Positions 49,850 through 61,400 of a stretch of 64,000 nucleotides of DNA are shown piece by piece. The stretch is from contig NC_089851.1 in NCBI RefSeq assembly GCF_036373705.1, positions 21,203,970 through 21,267,969 of the forward strand, given 5' to 3'. The position numbers and the translations under genes were made by a program. The notes under the pieces were generated by a model. That model saw only the letters and a program-made list of their open reading frames with translations, ran no database searches and was not told the DNA's origin. The stretch is from Amia ocellicauda. Taxonomy: Eukaryota > Chordata > Actinopteri > Amiiformes > Amiidae. How positions within the stretch are numbered: the stretch's first letter is position 1; every line of letters starts with the position of its first letter.

Positions 49850-50757
49850 CACCGATCAGCCATAACATTATGACCACTGACAGGTGAAGTGAATAATAAC
49901 ACTATAACACTGATAATCTCCTTATCATGGCACCTGTCAGTGGGTGGGATATATTAGGCAGCAAGTGAACATTTTGTCTCAAAGTTGATGTGTTAGAAGC
50001 AGGAAAAATGGGCAATCGTAAGGATCTGAGCGACTTTGACAAGGGCCAAATTGTGATGGCTACACGACTGGGTCAGAGCATCTCCAAAACTGCAGCTCTT
50101 GTGGGGTGTTCCCAGTCTGCAGTGGTCAGTACCTATCAAAAGTGGTCCAAGGAAGGAAAAGCGGTGAACCGGCAACAGGGTCATGGGCGGCCAAGGCTCA
50201 TTGATGCACATGGAGAGCGAAGGCTGGCCCGTGTGGTCAGATCCAACAGACGAGCTACTGTAGCTCAAATTGCTGGAAAAGTGAATGCTGGTTCTGATAG
50301 AAAGGTGTCAGAACACACAGTGCTTCGCAGTTTGTTGCGTATGGGGCTGCGTAGCCGCAGACCAGTCAGGGTGCCCATGCTGACCACTGTCCACTGCCGA
50401 AAGCGCCTACAATGGGCACGTGAGCATCAGAACTGGACCACGGAGCAATGGAGGAAGGTGGCCTGGTCTGATGAATCACGAGTTCAAGGTGTTGACTTGG
50501 CCTCCAAATTCCCCAGATCTCAATCCAATCGAGCATCTGTGGGATGTGCTGGACAAACAAGTCTGATCCATTTAGGCTCCACCTCGCAACTTACAGGACT
50601 TAAAGGATCTGCTGCTAACGTCTTGGTGCCAGATACCACAGCACACCTTCAGAGGTCTAGTGGAGTCCATGTCTCGACGTGTCAGGGCTGTTTTGGTAGC
50701 AAAAGGGGGACCTACACAATATTAGGCAGGTGGTCATAATGTTATGGCTGATCGGTG
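49850..50757 (+). mobile_element. Tc1/mariner deletion derivative, copy B (908 bp)
   Basis: It is bounded by TA at 49848-49849 and 50758-50759, with ends CACCGATCAGCCATAACATT and its perfect-looking inverse. It has the same family and the same internal deletion as copy A at 1102-1981. The better-preserved ends suggest it is younger. It interrupts the left arm of the large inverted repeat. Confidence 0.93.
49990..50725 (+). pseudogene. Tc1-like transposase lacking its catalytic centre
   Basis: It is open for 249 codons (to 50739), with N-terminal helix-turn-helix [54 protein letters not shown] and the first Asp block VAWSDESR. At about 50480 the frame jumps into the C-terminal block out of frame. 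The correct frame there reads [20 protein letters not shown], showing that the catalytic Glu region remains but the second Asp was deleted. The expected end (CCTACACAATATTAG) is at 50711-50725. The product could bind DNA but not cut it. Confidence 0.85.
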
Positions 50758-51639
50758 TATCTGGAGCCGATAATCCATCAGATAACGGTTGCATGAAAGC
50801 GTTATTTTTAGGGCCGAACGAGGTGGGAATTTCCTCCCTGCTTTTTAAAATCGGTCAAATCACACTCCCCTGTACTCAATCTAAACTCCACAGGGCAGGT
50901 GTGTTGTGGCCAGGTTTAGTGATGTCGCATTTTAGGGAGTCCACTTTAAGCCTCTGGTGTCACACTGTAAAATAAATAAAAACTCCCTTGCATCCAATAG
51001 AACAAAACGTACGTGTTGTGTCAGGTGGCACTTTGACTCTGGGGTAGAACTACTTTAGTTGAAGATCTTGGAAGGGTTTTTCTATTTATTCTACCGTAGT
51101 CCGAGACTCAATTTGTGAATTATATTATGAAACCAATTGTAGCCTTGTAAGCATATTGTGTGTTTCTACACCATTTGAGCCATGTGACACTAGAGGCTCA
51201 AAGGGGACGCCCTGAACTGCGACATCACTAAAGCTCGCCACAACACACCTGCCCTGTGGAGTTTAGATTGAGTACAGGGGAGTGTGATTTGACTGATTTT
51301 AAAAAGCAGGGAGGAAATTCCCACCTCGTTCCCCCCTTAAAAGACACCTATGCCTTCATGCAACTGTTATGTAACGTGTAGTGGACTTATTCTGCTCTAT
51401 CCAAAGACAATGATTGATAATCAACTCCACATGTTTTAATCTTATTTATTTAATTTAATATTGTCTGGTTTGAAACGTGGCTGGTCTGCAGCATTGGGAG
51501 TTTTTGACGGCTTTGACATGGCGATGTGTTTTCGATTTCAACTCGTTTGCCCCACGACTCTCATCAGATTCGTCAATATGCCTTGCGTGTCACGATGAAG
51601 TCACCAATGGAGTCATGTGCCCCTCGAAATGTATATAAA

Positions 51640-51999
51640 AACAAGCGGTTTCGTGCACAATATGATGTATGGCAAAACGTGATCTTGTTCAGTGACGTGC
51701 AAATAAAGACCTTTTCTTTATCATATTGTTACGCTGTCTTATTGATATATCACTATTGATTATATTAGAGTCCAATATATAGGAGGGATTGATTTATTTT
51801 TTAATAATTTTGATGATTGGTTTATTTGAACCTGTTTAATTCTCACACAGATTATTGCAGTGAGAGAGAGACACATAGCACGCCCTCGTACCCGAACAAA
51901 CCACTTTAAAAGTTAACTTGATCTCGGTTACAGTGGCACCCGGGGACACTTCCTCAGCACTGATATATGTACTGAGGTCTGCGTTGATCATTTCTCTAC
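51640..51999. other. No gene seen
   Basis: AT-rich DNA right of the inverted repeat. GTTTCGTGCACAATATGATGT at about 51652-51672 still resembles sequence in the fold-back repeat (TTTCATGCACAAAATGATGT at about 49430). The two structures may therefore share ancestry. Confidence 0.4.
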
Positions 52000-52690
52000 A
52001 GTGGAGTTTTGCCACCTGTGCCTATATTCTGGGACCAGAGCTTACAAATCCTACAGTAGATGTTTTTATTTTCTTCTATTAAAGGTTTATTGGGTTTTTC
52101 AGTAGATATGCAAAGAAGAAGACCGAAAAACTGTTTATACATCACACCCCTTTCTAGGGCAATGTTTAGGAGCCTCAAATCTAAATCAGGGATGGAAGCC
52201 AGACTGACACCAGAAGGAAATATTTTGTTAGTAAGAGATTTGAGCTGGTAATACATTAGAAAGGAGGAGTCACCCTGGCCATGCACAGTTTTAAGTTGAT
52301 TAAAAGGCTAAATGTTGTTCCCCTTAAAAATCTGGTCAAGAGACAACAAGTTATGGTTCTTCCACTCACGATTATAGTGAGTATTTCACTTAACCAGTTC
52401 TGTGGGAAGTGAAGAGGGATATTTGCGATAACGTGTAAGTCTGGGAAGACCATTTATCTTAAGAACCTTGGCTCTACCCTACAGGTACATTGGAAGCCCA
52501 ATGCGTCTTGTAAGGTCGTCCCGTGCAGTTTTAAGAATTTGTGGTCCATTCAGACTAGATATTGATGTCATATGGGATTTAATAATGATGCCAAGATATG
52601 TCATTCCGTTCAGTGTCCAAGTGAAAGTATTTGCCAGGTCACTACGATGTGTATGGGAAGTTAGCGGCATTGTGGACCAAATTATGTAGT
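52000..52690 (-). pseudogene. L1-like LINE reverse-transcriptase C-terminal remnant
   Basis: In the minus strand one frame reads FTWTLNGMTYLGIIIKSHMT, then ILKTARDDLTRRIGLPMYL, stop, GRAKVLKINGLPRLTRY. This follows the L1 order YLGI...L...I..DL..W..LP...GR...IKMN.LPRL found after the catalytic core of L1-type reverse transcriptases. Further downstream (to about 52000) weakly similar sequence continues. Stops and shifts mark it as dead. Confidence 0.5.
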
Positions 52691-53215
52691 GAGATCAAGA
52701 ATAACCGGGAGGGAGTGTGAAGGATCTGAGAGCGTCGGTAATATATAATCTGCATACATGTTCAACTTGTTCCCGCGCGGGGCTAACCACGAACTAAAAC
52801 AACACACGCACAAGAACAAAAGAACCGCCCCCGCCCCCAATACACAGACAGTACACACATATACACACACATCCCATCCCCCATTATCAGCCAATTGCCA
52901 TGTCGCTACAATATATTTAAATTTAATTTGGTCCAATGCCTGCTGACACAATGGAGGGTCTTTTTATGAAGGTGTCAAACTTTGTTATCCTATATCCAAT
53001 AACATTTATGTAAGTAATGGGCAGTATACGAATGTAATGTTTTAATTTCGTTTGGCTATGTGGGGCATAAATGTGGTTTCCAAGGAGTAAACCCAACTCA
53101 TCATTGTGGGTGCAAGAACAACTGTATTGTATGTATTATTACTGCAGACAGTACACACAGGTCTCAGGGACTTCACACACTCACACACTGACTCGTTATA
53201 ATTGCATAATATATA
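52691..53215. other. No gene seen
   Basis: Mixed-composition DNA with an A/C-rich stretch at 52795-52875 (imperfect CA repeats). No feature is supported. Confidence 0.4.
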
Positions 53216-53434
53216 ATAATTATATATTTTTCAGCAGACCCACTTATCCAGGGCAACTTACAATTGTTACAATACATCATATTATTTGTACAGACAATTA
53301 CCCATGTGTACAGCTTTTCCCCCCAGAGCAGTCTCTTGCTCAAGGGTACAGCAGCAGGGTCCCCCACCTTGGACTGAACCCATGACCCTCCAGAATCCAG
53401 AGCCCTGACTGCCACTCCACCCTGCTGCCCTTAT
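53216..53434 (-). repeat. tRNA-derived SINE
   Basis: Read on the minus strand from 53434 it begins GGGCAGCAGGGTGGAGTGGC. An A-box-like TGGCAGTCAGG follows near 53405-53415, and a B-box GGTTCAGTCC at 53371-53380. The spacing fits an RNA polymerase III promoter. The 3' part has CTTGAGCAAGAGAC and the tail CCCTGGATAAG...GTCTGC, a tail type shared by several fish SINEs. It is diverged from a likely source. Confidence 0.75.
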
Positions 53435-53643
53435 TATACATTCAACTCATTTCAGTTTATATTTGGATGAAATACATATAGTTTTAATTATTTATATCAG
53501 TGGCTCCACTGTTCCACTCTCCTGCCACTCTCTGTGTAAAGACGGGGTATCTCAAGGATATAAGTGATGCATATTCTCACTTCCCTCACTCCCACATCTG
53601 TCGTTTCTAATCTCGTTCCCCTTTCCACGGTCTCCTGTGCCTC

Positions 53644-53646
53644 CTC

Positions 53647-53689
<43 letters not shown>
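53644..53689. repeat. (CT)n microsatellite
   Basis: About 22 CT units. It yields an Arg-Glu run on the minus strand that is not a gene. Confidence 0.95.
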
Positions 53690-53692
<3 letters not shown>

Positions 53693-54552
53693 CAGGTTGG
53701 TTCTTGAGTGTGATCGATGCCAGTTTGCTATCAATCCACCTGTAGGAGTTTGTGTTGAAGGTGTTGCTTTCGGGCCATTTCCCCATGCATGCTTGAACCA
53801 GAGCACATAAAACATTTAACCTGTTGAAAATATGACCGCAGGATAAGTACCCTTTCTCAATGCATGTGTCTATCTACAGAAATATCATAGGAAGGTGACA
53901 CTCTGTACTGGGCATACCCTCAATAACTTGTCATTGAATCAATGATTTAATCACAAACTATCCCTTAAGGTTTCTACCATTATATGAATTAATGTGGATA
54001 GCAAACAACGAATTCTCTCTTAATGTGAACTAGTGCAATGCAAACAAAAAAATTAACAGCATGCAGTACAAACTTGAATGTATCTTTAAGAGGCATTTAA
54101 GAGATGTCATGGAGACTACACAAAGTTGTGAAGGGTAAATACCATTCAATAATGAAAGAAAAACAATTGCACCTTTCTCTTCTGATTGTATTTAGTAATT
54201 GTATAATAAATGCAAGCTCCAAAATACCTGCATGATAGCACACTGCCAATTTCCCAAATCAGATTTCTCAAGGCACTTTCACTTGTTCCCTTCACGTGTA
54301 CGTGTCCAGTACAGCACTGTCGAATCTCCTTAAACTGTCTGTAAACACTCATTTGAGTGTGTGGGAGACATTGTGGGGGGTGCAAATTTATGTGATTTTT
54401 TGTTTGGGGGAGGGGCATCAGCTACATAAAAATTAAAACCAATCAATGAAAGTATACAATGTGATATTTATTACACAATGATCATAACATGCATTTTAAC
54501 ATATTGTATCATATCCTGTGGTCATAGGAACGACAGTATATTGTTACACATT

Positions 54553-54558
54553 TTTATT
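54553..54558 (-). terminator. Possible poly(A) signal for TRPA1 (AATAAA)
   Basis: AATAAA on the minus strand about 690 bp after the TRPA1 stop; another candidate is near 54465. Choice between them needs transcript data. Confidence 0.3.
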
Positions 54559-55242
54559 TAGCTACAAAATAGATAGTCATATAGCTTATCACTCAGGATA
54601 TAGTAGTTACATAATATCTATACAGTATTACTAAAAAAAATGTCTTATTAGTACATTCATCTTAAGAGCATAGCATCTAACAAATTATCACACGAAATGT
54701 AGGCCTCTAGCACCTGCTCCACATTATTTGAACATCTAAATATATTTTATACATCAAGTATGGGAAATTAAGTTTTAAGGACAACAAATGGTTCTACACC
54801 TCTCATGGTAAGAGTGTATAGTAATGGTATAGTAATAGTGTAAAGAAAATGTTTTCACCCAATATCATGTACACAAGGGACAGGGGTTCATATGCAAATT
54901 ACCAATGTGTAAGTTTCTTGTGCTGTTTTGGCAGACGAATTGGGGAAATCCAGTTTCCAGGCATAAAACAGCAGGTACATGTGAGAATCACACCAGGAAA
55001 TCCATGTTGTCAGGAAACACCCAGCCAATTACAAAAACCCCACACAGCTGCAGCACTGAGTTAATTGGAGCTGTTCATTTCAGCACAATTTGCTACCAAG
55101 TTTACCCTTAAAATGAATGATACCAACTGCAACCTACTCCAATAATATTCTTAATATTCAAATTCAATCCTAAAAGAAAACACCTGTAAGCATGAGATCA
55201 TCCTTTCAATTATTAACAATATACTCAATAGACAGAGTTAGT

Positions 55243-55441
55243 CTATGGTTTGCTGCCACGCACGGCTTTCAACAAAGGTTCCCACTTGCTCTTCTTGTGA
55301 AGAAGTTGCCGTTTGACACTGTTATCCTGAAACAGGTCTGGACCGTCGTACTCATCGGCTTCTGACGTGATATCCATTTTCTGAATGATCAGTTTCAGAA
55401 GATTGTGCTGCTTTTCTAAGATACTTGAAATATCCTTTAAT
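55243..55441 (-). CDS. TRPA1: TRPA1 last exon: coiled coil and C-terminus
   Basis: LKDISSILEKQHNLLKLIIQ then KMDITSEADEYDGPDLFQDN and a basic end (KKSKWEPLLKAVRGSKP) and TAG. LEKQHxLxKLIIQKM is the conserved TRPA1 coiled coil. Confidence 0.96.
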
Positions 55442-58400
55442 CTGAAAAATATCAATATAAATGATAACATTGTTTAACAATCATTTGTAACAATTGTTTT
55501 GAAATGCCCCTTCACTTCTAAGAATCTGAGTTATGCATTTTACAAATACATAATTTCTTAGCTGTAACTCCCTTCATTTGTATATTTTCAAACACAAATG
55601 GATCAATATGATCTATTCTGTAAATACAGCAACTAAACATCTGTAGGGTCCAACCAGGGAGATCCAGCAAAGCCACATTGCACAATCAAGTATCACTGTC
55701 ACACAATCATGTTTGGAAACTCGTCAGCAATTAACTCACCAAAATATATACACATATACACTCACCTAAAGGATTATTAGGAACACCATACTAATACTGT
55801 GTTTGACCCCCTTTCGGCTTCAGAACTGCCTTAATTCTACGTGGCATTGATTCAACAAGGTGCTGAAAGCATTCTTTAGAAATGTTGGCCCATATTGATA
55901 GGATAGCATCTTGCAGTTGATGGAGATTTGTGGGATGCACATCCAGGGCACGAAGCTCCCGTTCCACCACATCCCAAAGATGCTCTATGGGGTTGAGATC
56001 TGGTGACTGTGGGGGCCAGTTTAGTACAGTGAACTCATTGTCATGTTCAAGAAACCAATTTGAAATGATTCGACCTTTGTGACATGGTGCATTATCCTGC
56101 TGGAAGTAGCCATCAGAGGATGGGTACATGGTGGTCATAAAGGGATGGACATGGTCAGAAACAATGCTCAGGTAGGCCGTGGCATTTAAACGATGCCCAA
56201 TTGGCACTAAGGGGCCTAAAGTGTGCCAAGAAAACATCCCCCACACCATTACACCACCACCACCAGCCTGCACAGTGGTAACAAGGCATGATGGATCCAT
56301 GTTCTCATTCTGTTTACGCCAAATTCTGACTCTACCATCTGAATGTCTCCACAGAAATCGAGACTCATCAGACCAGGCAACATTTTTCCAGTCTTCAACT
56401 GTCCAATTTTGGTGAGCTTGTGCAAATTGTAGCCTCTTTTTCCTATTTGTAGTGGAGATGAGTGGTACCCGGTGGGGTCTTCTGCTGTTGTAGCCCATCC
56501 GCCTCAAGGTTGTACGTGTTGTGGCTTCACAAATGCTTTGCTGCATACCTCGGTTGTAACGAGTGGTTATTTCAGTCAAAGTTGCTCTTCTATCAGCTTG
56601 AATCAGTCGGCCCATTCTCCTCTGACCTCTAGCATCAACAAGGCATTTTCGCCCACAGGACTGCCGCATACTGGATGTTTTTCCCTTTTCACACCATTCT
56701 TTGTAAACCCTAGAAATGGTTGTGCGTGAAAATCCCAGTAACTGAGCAGATTGTGAAATACTCAGACCGGCCCGTCTGGCACCAACAACCATGCCACGCT
56801 CAAAATTGCTTAAATCACCTTTCTTTCCCATTCAGACATTCAGTTTGGAGTTCAGGAGATTGTCTTGACCAGGACCACACACCTAAATGCATTGAAGCAA
56901 CTGCCATGTGATTGGTTGGTTAGATAATTGCATTAATGAGAAATTGAACAGGTGTTCCTAATAATCCTTTAGGTGAGTGCATATATATTTATATATCAGT
57001 GCTATCCTTAATAGAACAAGATTACTGCAGTCTCCAAAACACCGTCATTTTACGAGTTGCCTATAATATGATTGAGCAGTCAATGTAACAGAATTTCTTA
57101 AAATGTTTTGTATCAATTCAATTAGGATGCAAATTATTTTAAAAAATATATTGTACATTCATAGTTATATAAACAAATCTGAACCAAGTTACTATATGTG
57201 TTGATAATTATTCTGGGAATATAAATATTGTTTTCCGTTTTTCTTCTAACTGGAAAGATGTTGAACACTAGAGGTCGCTCTCACACAGATTTCAAATCAA
57301 ACAACAAATCGCTTTTTTCTCCCAACTCTTAAGTCTTAAGCTAATGGCAAAATACATTAAAAACAATACTATCTTAGGTAGTACTTGCATTTTAACCGTG
57401 TCTCTAGATTATTGTATTAATCAACATCTTAAAAATAATGTTCTAATGTCTGTAATCTGCTACATTTAGGATTTATTCAGCACATACTATTTTTATACAA
57501 AAATGCTAAAATTGGACAATAACTCAGCGAGAGTATTATTACACATTAACAACATAACTAGCTCTAGAACAACATCTATCCTTAACAAGTGAAATGTGTA
57601 TTTTCCTAAACTTTAAAAATAACAATACAGTATAAAACTGGTAAAAGTTCATTTTAAATAAAACATCAGATCAAAAACTATTGTTCGTACCTGTACTTCT
57701 GTCTTTGCAACTCATTTTCCAGTGGTGTTATCGGACAGGAGCTGGAGCCCAGTCTGCTGCGTGCCTTACCCTGTCCACCGGTGCCCAGCAGGAAATGCAA
57801 CTGCCAAGAGTGGACATACTGTTATTGCAGCTTTACATCTTGCATAATAATTAGATATTGAAATTTCCAGTCAAACTTTTGCATAACCAAATACACCAAA
57901 TGTCAATAAATACATGTGTATCATGTAATCATGCTAGATAAGGAAACGTACATACTATGTGTATAGGAGGAAACACTGAGAAACTGTTTTAACCAATCCA
58001 AATCTCACCAACAGTAATTTCTAACATTACGAAAATGTATTTATATATTTTCTTTGAATGTCCTTTTGATCCACTCAGCATGAAGACAATTATGTACATT
58101 TAAACATGAATAAGGCTCTTGTCCTTTGCAGAGTAATAATTTGACCTGTACTTTTCAAGTATTTTTTTTTATAAAGCCTAGGCATCCCTTCAATTTGCTT
58201 AAAGTTAATAACACTCATTTTAATTATTCTTAGTCAGAACAGAAACAAGGAGTCTCATATGCTGAACTAATCTCTATATAAGGAGGTTAATTAGATGTGT
58301 AAACACGATTCTATCAGTTCAAGGTAATGGTGATAAAGACTACTAGGTGACACTGCAGTGGTGTATTTATATGACCTATTCGTATTCGAGATTCATTAAA

Positions 58401-61400
58401 TTACTTATCTAAGTGCTGTTTTACAGGACATCTTGGGAATATGTGCCACAGACCTTTCCTACACAGACTTTATTGGGATAAACCGTAACGGTTTCTTGGT
58501 CCACCCGTCTCATAAACCAGTATGGCAACTTCTCTTCCAAACTGGTATGCAGATCAATCTGTAGGCAAGAAATTTAGTTTTTCCTGCATGAATAATTAAA
58601 GAATTGTGGTATAAAAGAAACTAAGAAGACAGCAGTTTATTGAAGCAGCAGTGATACCTGGGGTAATAGTGAGGTTGCGTATTGCTAAGGTCAATATTTA
58701 TACTTTGGAAGTTATTATTTTTAATTTGGTCTAGCAAGATAATATCACTGCATTTCATATCAAGCCCAAAGCATCCACATAATCGTACTGTCCAAAAATC
58801 ATTCAATCAATTTGTATATAGTACAGCGCCCTTCACAGGGTACACACAGAGTGCTCTACAGATTGAAAAGAGACAAAAAAATACAAAAAATAAACCATAA
58901 CAATTACATAAAATAAACAAACAAATAAAAATCACACTTCTTTAACGTGAGATGACTTTCTTTATTAAAAGCACAAACACAGCATCCCTGGCAGTAAAAT
59001 GTGTTTAAACTAATGTGATAGTATTGTTTCTCCAAAGTGAAAATCTGAAAAGGCCAGAAAATGGGCATGTATTCTATGAACATTTCAATTTCAAAAAAAT
59101 AAATGTATTACATAGTTATATAGCAATATTACAAATAATTACAGAGAATATGTTTTTAACGTTTATCTAAAAAGATACTTACCTGCATAGCAATTCGTTT
59201 TAAGCAAGCATTCTTCTGTACCTCTGCAATGTCCCCGACAGCTAAACCAATCTATGGTAAATTTAAATAACACACAAGTTTTGATGTGGTACATTGCTCA
59301 TACTATTGACTGTTTTAAATTTAAGGTATACACTTTTCCTTTTAATTAAAAGAGGAAACCTACCAACAAGTTCATGAGGAGAATGGGCATGAGCAAGACA
59401 AACAGAACAAAGATGATAAAAGTGACTACTGGGAATTCAAGTTTCCCCTTTAGGGTGGGAATGAGAAAATTGTCCTGGTAGCTTATTTCCCCAACCATCA
59501 TAACAAGGGTCTGCATTATGGTGAGAGGAATAGTCTGGAAATTTGTCTGTTAAAAAAAAAAAAAACCAGAATGCAAGTTATTTACATTTGTTGTTACAAT
59601 TGTAACTATTCACTGACAGTAAGATCACATTAAATTGGGCTTAACTGAAAAATAAAGCTCTATTTTTAAGTTGAACTATTTAATGGTTAACATTTCATGT
59701 TACTTAACAATCTACATATAACATAGTTATATGCTCCTATAATGCTCCTATAATGCTCCTATTTGCTAAAACAAGAATTTGTAAGGATTCGTAAGCGTCT
59801 TGTGATATTGTATGTGAATTTTGCATCTTCCTAAGCAATACACGCAGACCACATGTACTGGTGTTGTAAACATATTAAACTATGCAGTATATATTATGTG
59901 GTGCCAGACAGAAAAATAAAACATACATATAAATATAAACAATTAAAAATCTCAGATATCCTTACCTGATCAACCATCAGTGCATAAAAGGACAAAGCAA
60001 ATGCGAGAATCAAAAAGAAGAAGAGCAGAATAATGCAAAGGAGAGTGCGGAGAATCTCCCGAAACATCACCACATAAATCCCAAAACGTTCAAATCTGTC
60101 AAGGAAGAGAAATAAGACAGCTTCATTATTACACACTCTATATTAAATGATGTACAAATGTCTTGTGTATGATTCAATTGTGTACATTCTCTGATGTACA
60201 TGTATTCAATCTACACATGCAGCAGGTGAAACGAGTGTTATAGTATTTAGACCCACGTCAGTTTAAGTAAATGTAGACTTATTTAAAGAGACTGATTTAA
60301 AGGTGTATATATGAATCATACCTTTGTAGATAGAGGAGAAAGTTGACCCAGGAAAAGTACACTGCAATTGCCCCTGCTTGCCAGTGCAAGGTGCTCTTAA
60401 GGTTATACATCAAGGGAATGACAAAGAGAATTGAAAAGACAGCTGCCACCCAGTCCAACAAATTGGAGGGGTCTATGAAGTACCTCCAGCGCTGTGTAAA
60501 ACAAAATCAAGACAAAGTTTCAGTGTTCATTGATTGATTGATTGATTGATTGATTGAGAGAGTGTACCACTCAAAGAATAAAGAGAATTGAAAGTGCACA
60601 ATTGGTAAATAGGCTCATAGAAACATATACATCACCTGCTGGGACATCTGCACAAACTCTTTGATAACTGCATATACATTCATGACCAAGACGAGCATCA
60701 TACAAGATGTGAGGAAATAATCTTGCTGTAATGATAAACACAAATTACAAATAATACTACTTTTCAATATATGTTTTGTTAAGTCAAACAACAGTTTTTA
60801 AGTGGTTTTGTCTTACTAGGCATTGATATGCGGACATGGAAAGTGTATGCGGTGCCATTTATGTGTTTTCTTTATCAGATTATGCAAACTCAATGTCCAT
60901 GCTACGCACACAATAATGCCCAAAGGGAGACGTCCATGCTCTGCAACTGCTTTCTAATTCAAACAAGCTTACTTTCCACTGGGCCTGCATGCTGAATGTT
61001 TAAAGCTAAATTCTTATTTTCTGAATTTTCATTTCAATACAGTGAACATTTTCCAGCTACTTTGGAGCCACTTCTTGCTCTTTATTGTACTTACTAGCTT
61101 ACAATTAATAAAACGATGTTAACTATTATTACTTCATCTTGTTTCCAGTAGATATTAACGTACATTGTACAGTGGTTTGGATGGCATGGTTACATCTCCT
61201 AATGTGTCATTCCTCGATGGTCTCATTTTCACAATAAGGAGCGACAGTGGCAGTATACCCAGTGTGTAGATAGCCAGATTGAGAATGTGCGCTTTGATTC
61301 CGTAGGCAAGCCTGTGGTGAAATATGGGAAAGTTAGATAATAACATCATCACACAATTGTATAGAAAACTCTAAAAAAATGTGCATTTAAAGCCTTAACT

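Larger units (their letters stand above)
49661..51620. repeat. Large imperfect inverted repeat interrupted by a Tc1-like element
   Basis: The left arm is 49661-49849 plus 50758-50966; the right arm is 51183-51620. Matching blocks include CTCAATCTAAACTCCACAGG on the left against CCTGTGGAGTTTAGATTGAG on the right, GAACGAGGTGGGAATTTCCT against AGGAAATTCCCACCTCGTTC, and GGTGACATCATCGTGACAC on the left against GTGTCACGATGAAGTCACC at the far right. The loop is about 215 bp. Removing the 908-bp Tc1-like copy makes the arms roughly equal (about 400 and 440 bp). Confidence 0.8.
53435..55242. other. No gene seen; 3' side of TRPA1
   Basis: It holds a (CT)n microsatellite and AT-rich DNA. The first few hundred bases left of 55243 should be the TRPA1 3' untranslated region. 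The 70-90-codon ORFs here have no domain. Confidence 0.5.

Noticed and set aside
53552..53815. Arg-Glu-run ORF
   Set aside because: Product of a (CT)n microsatellite.
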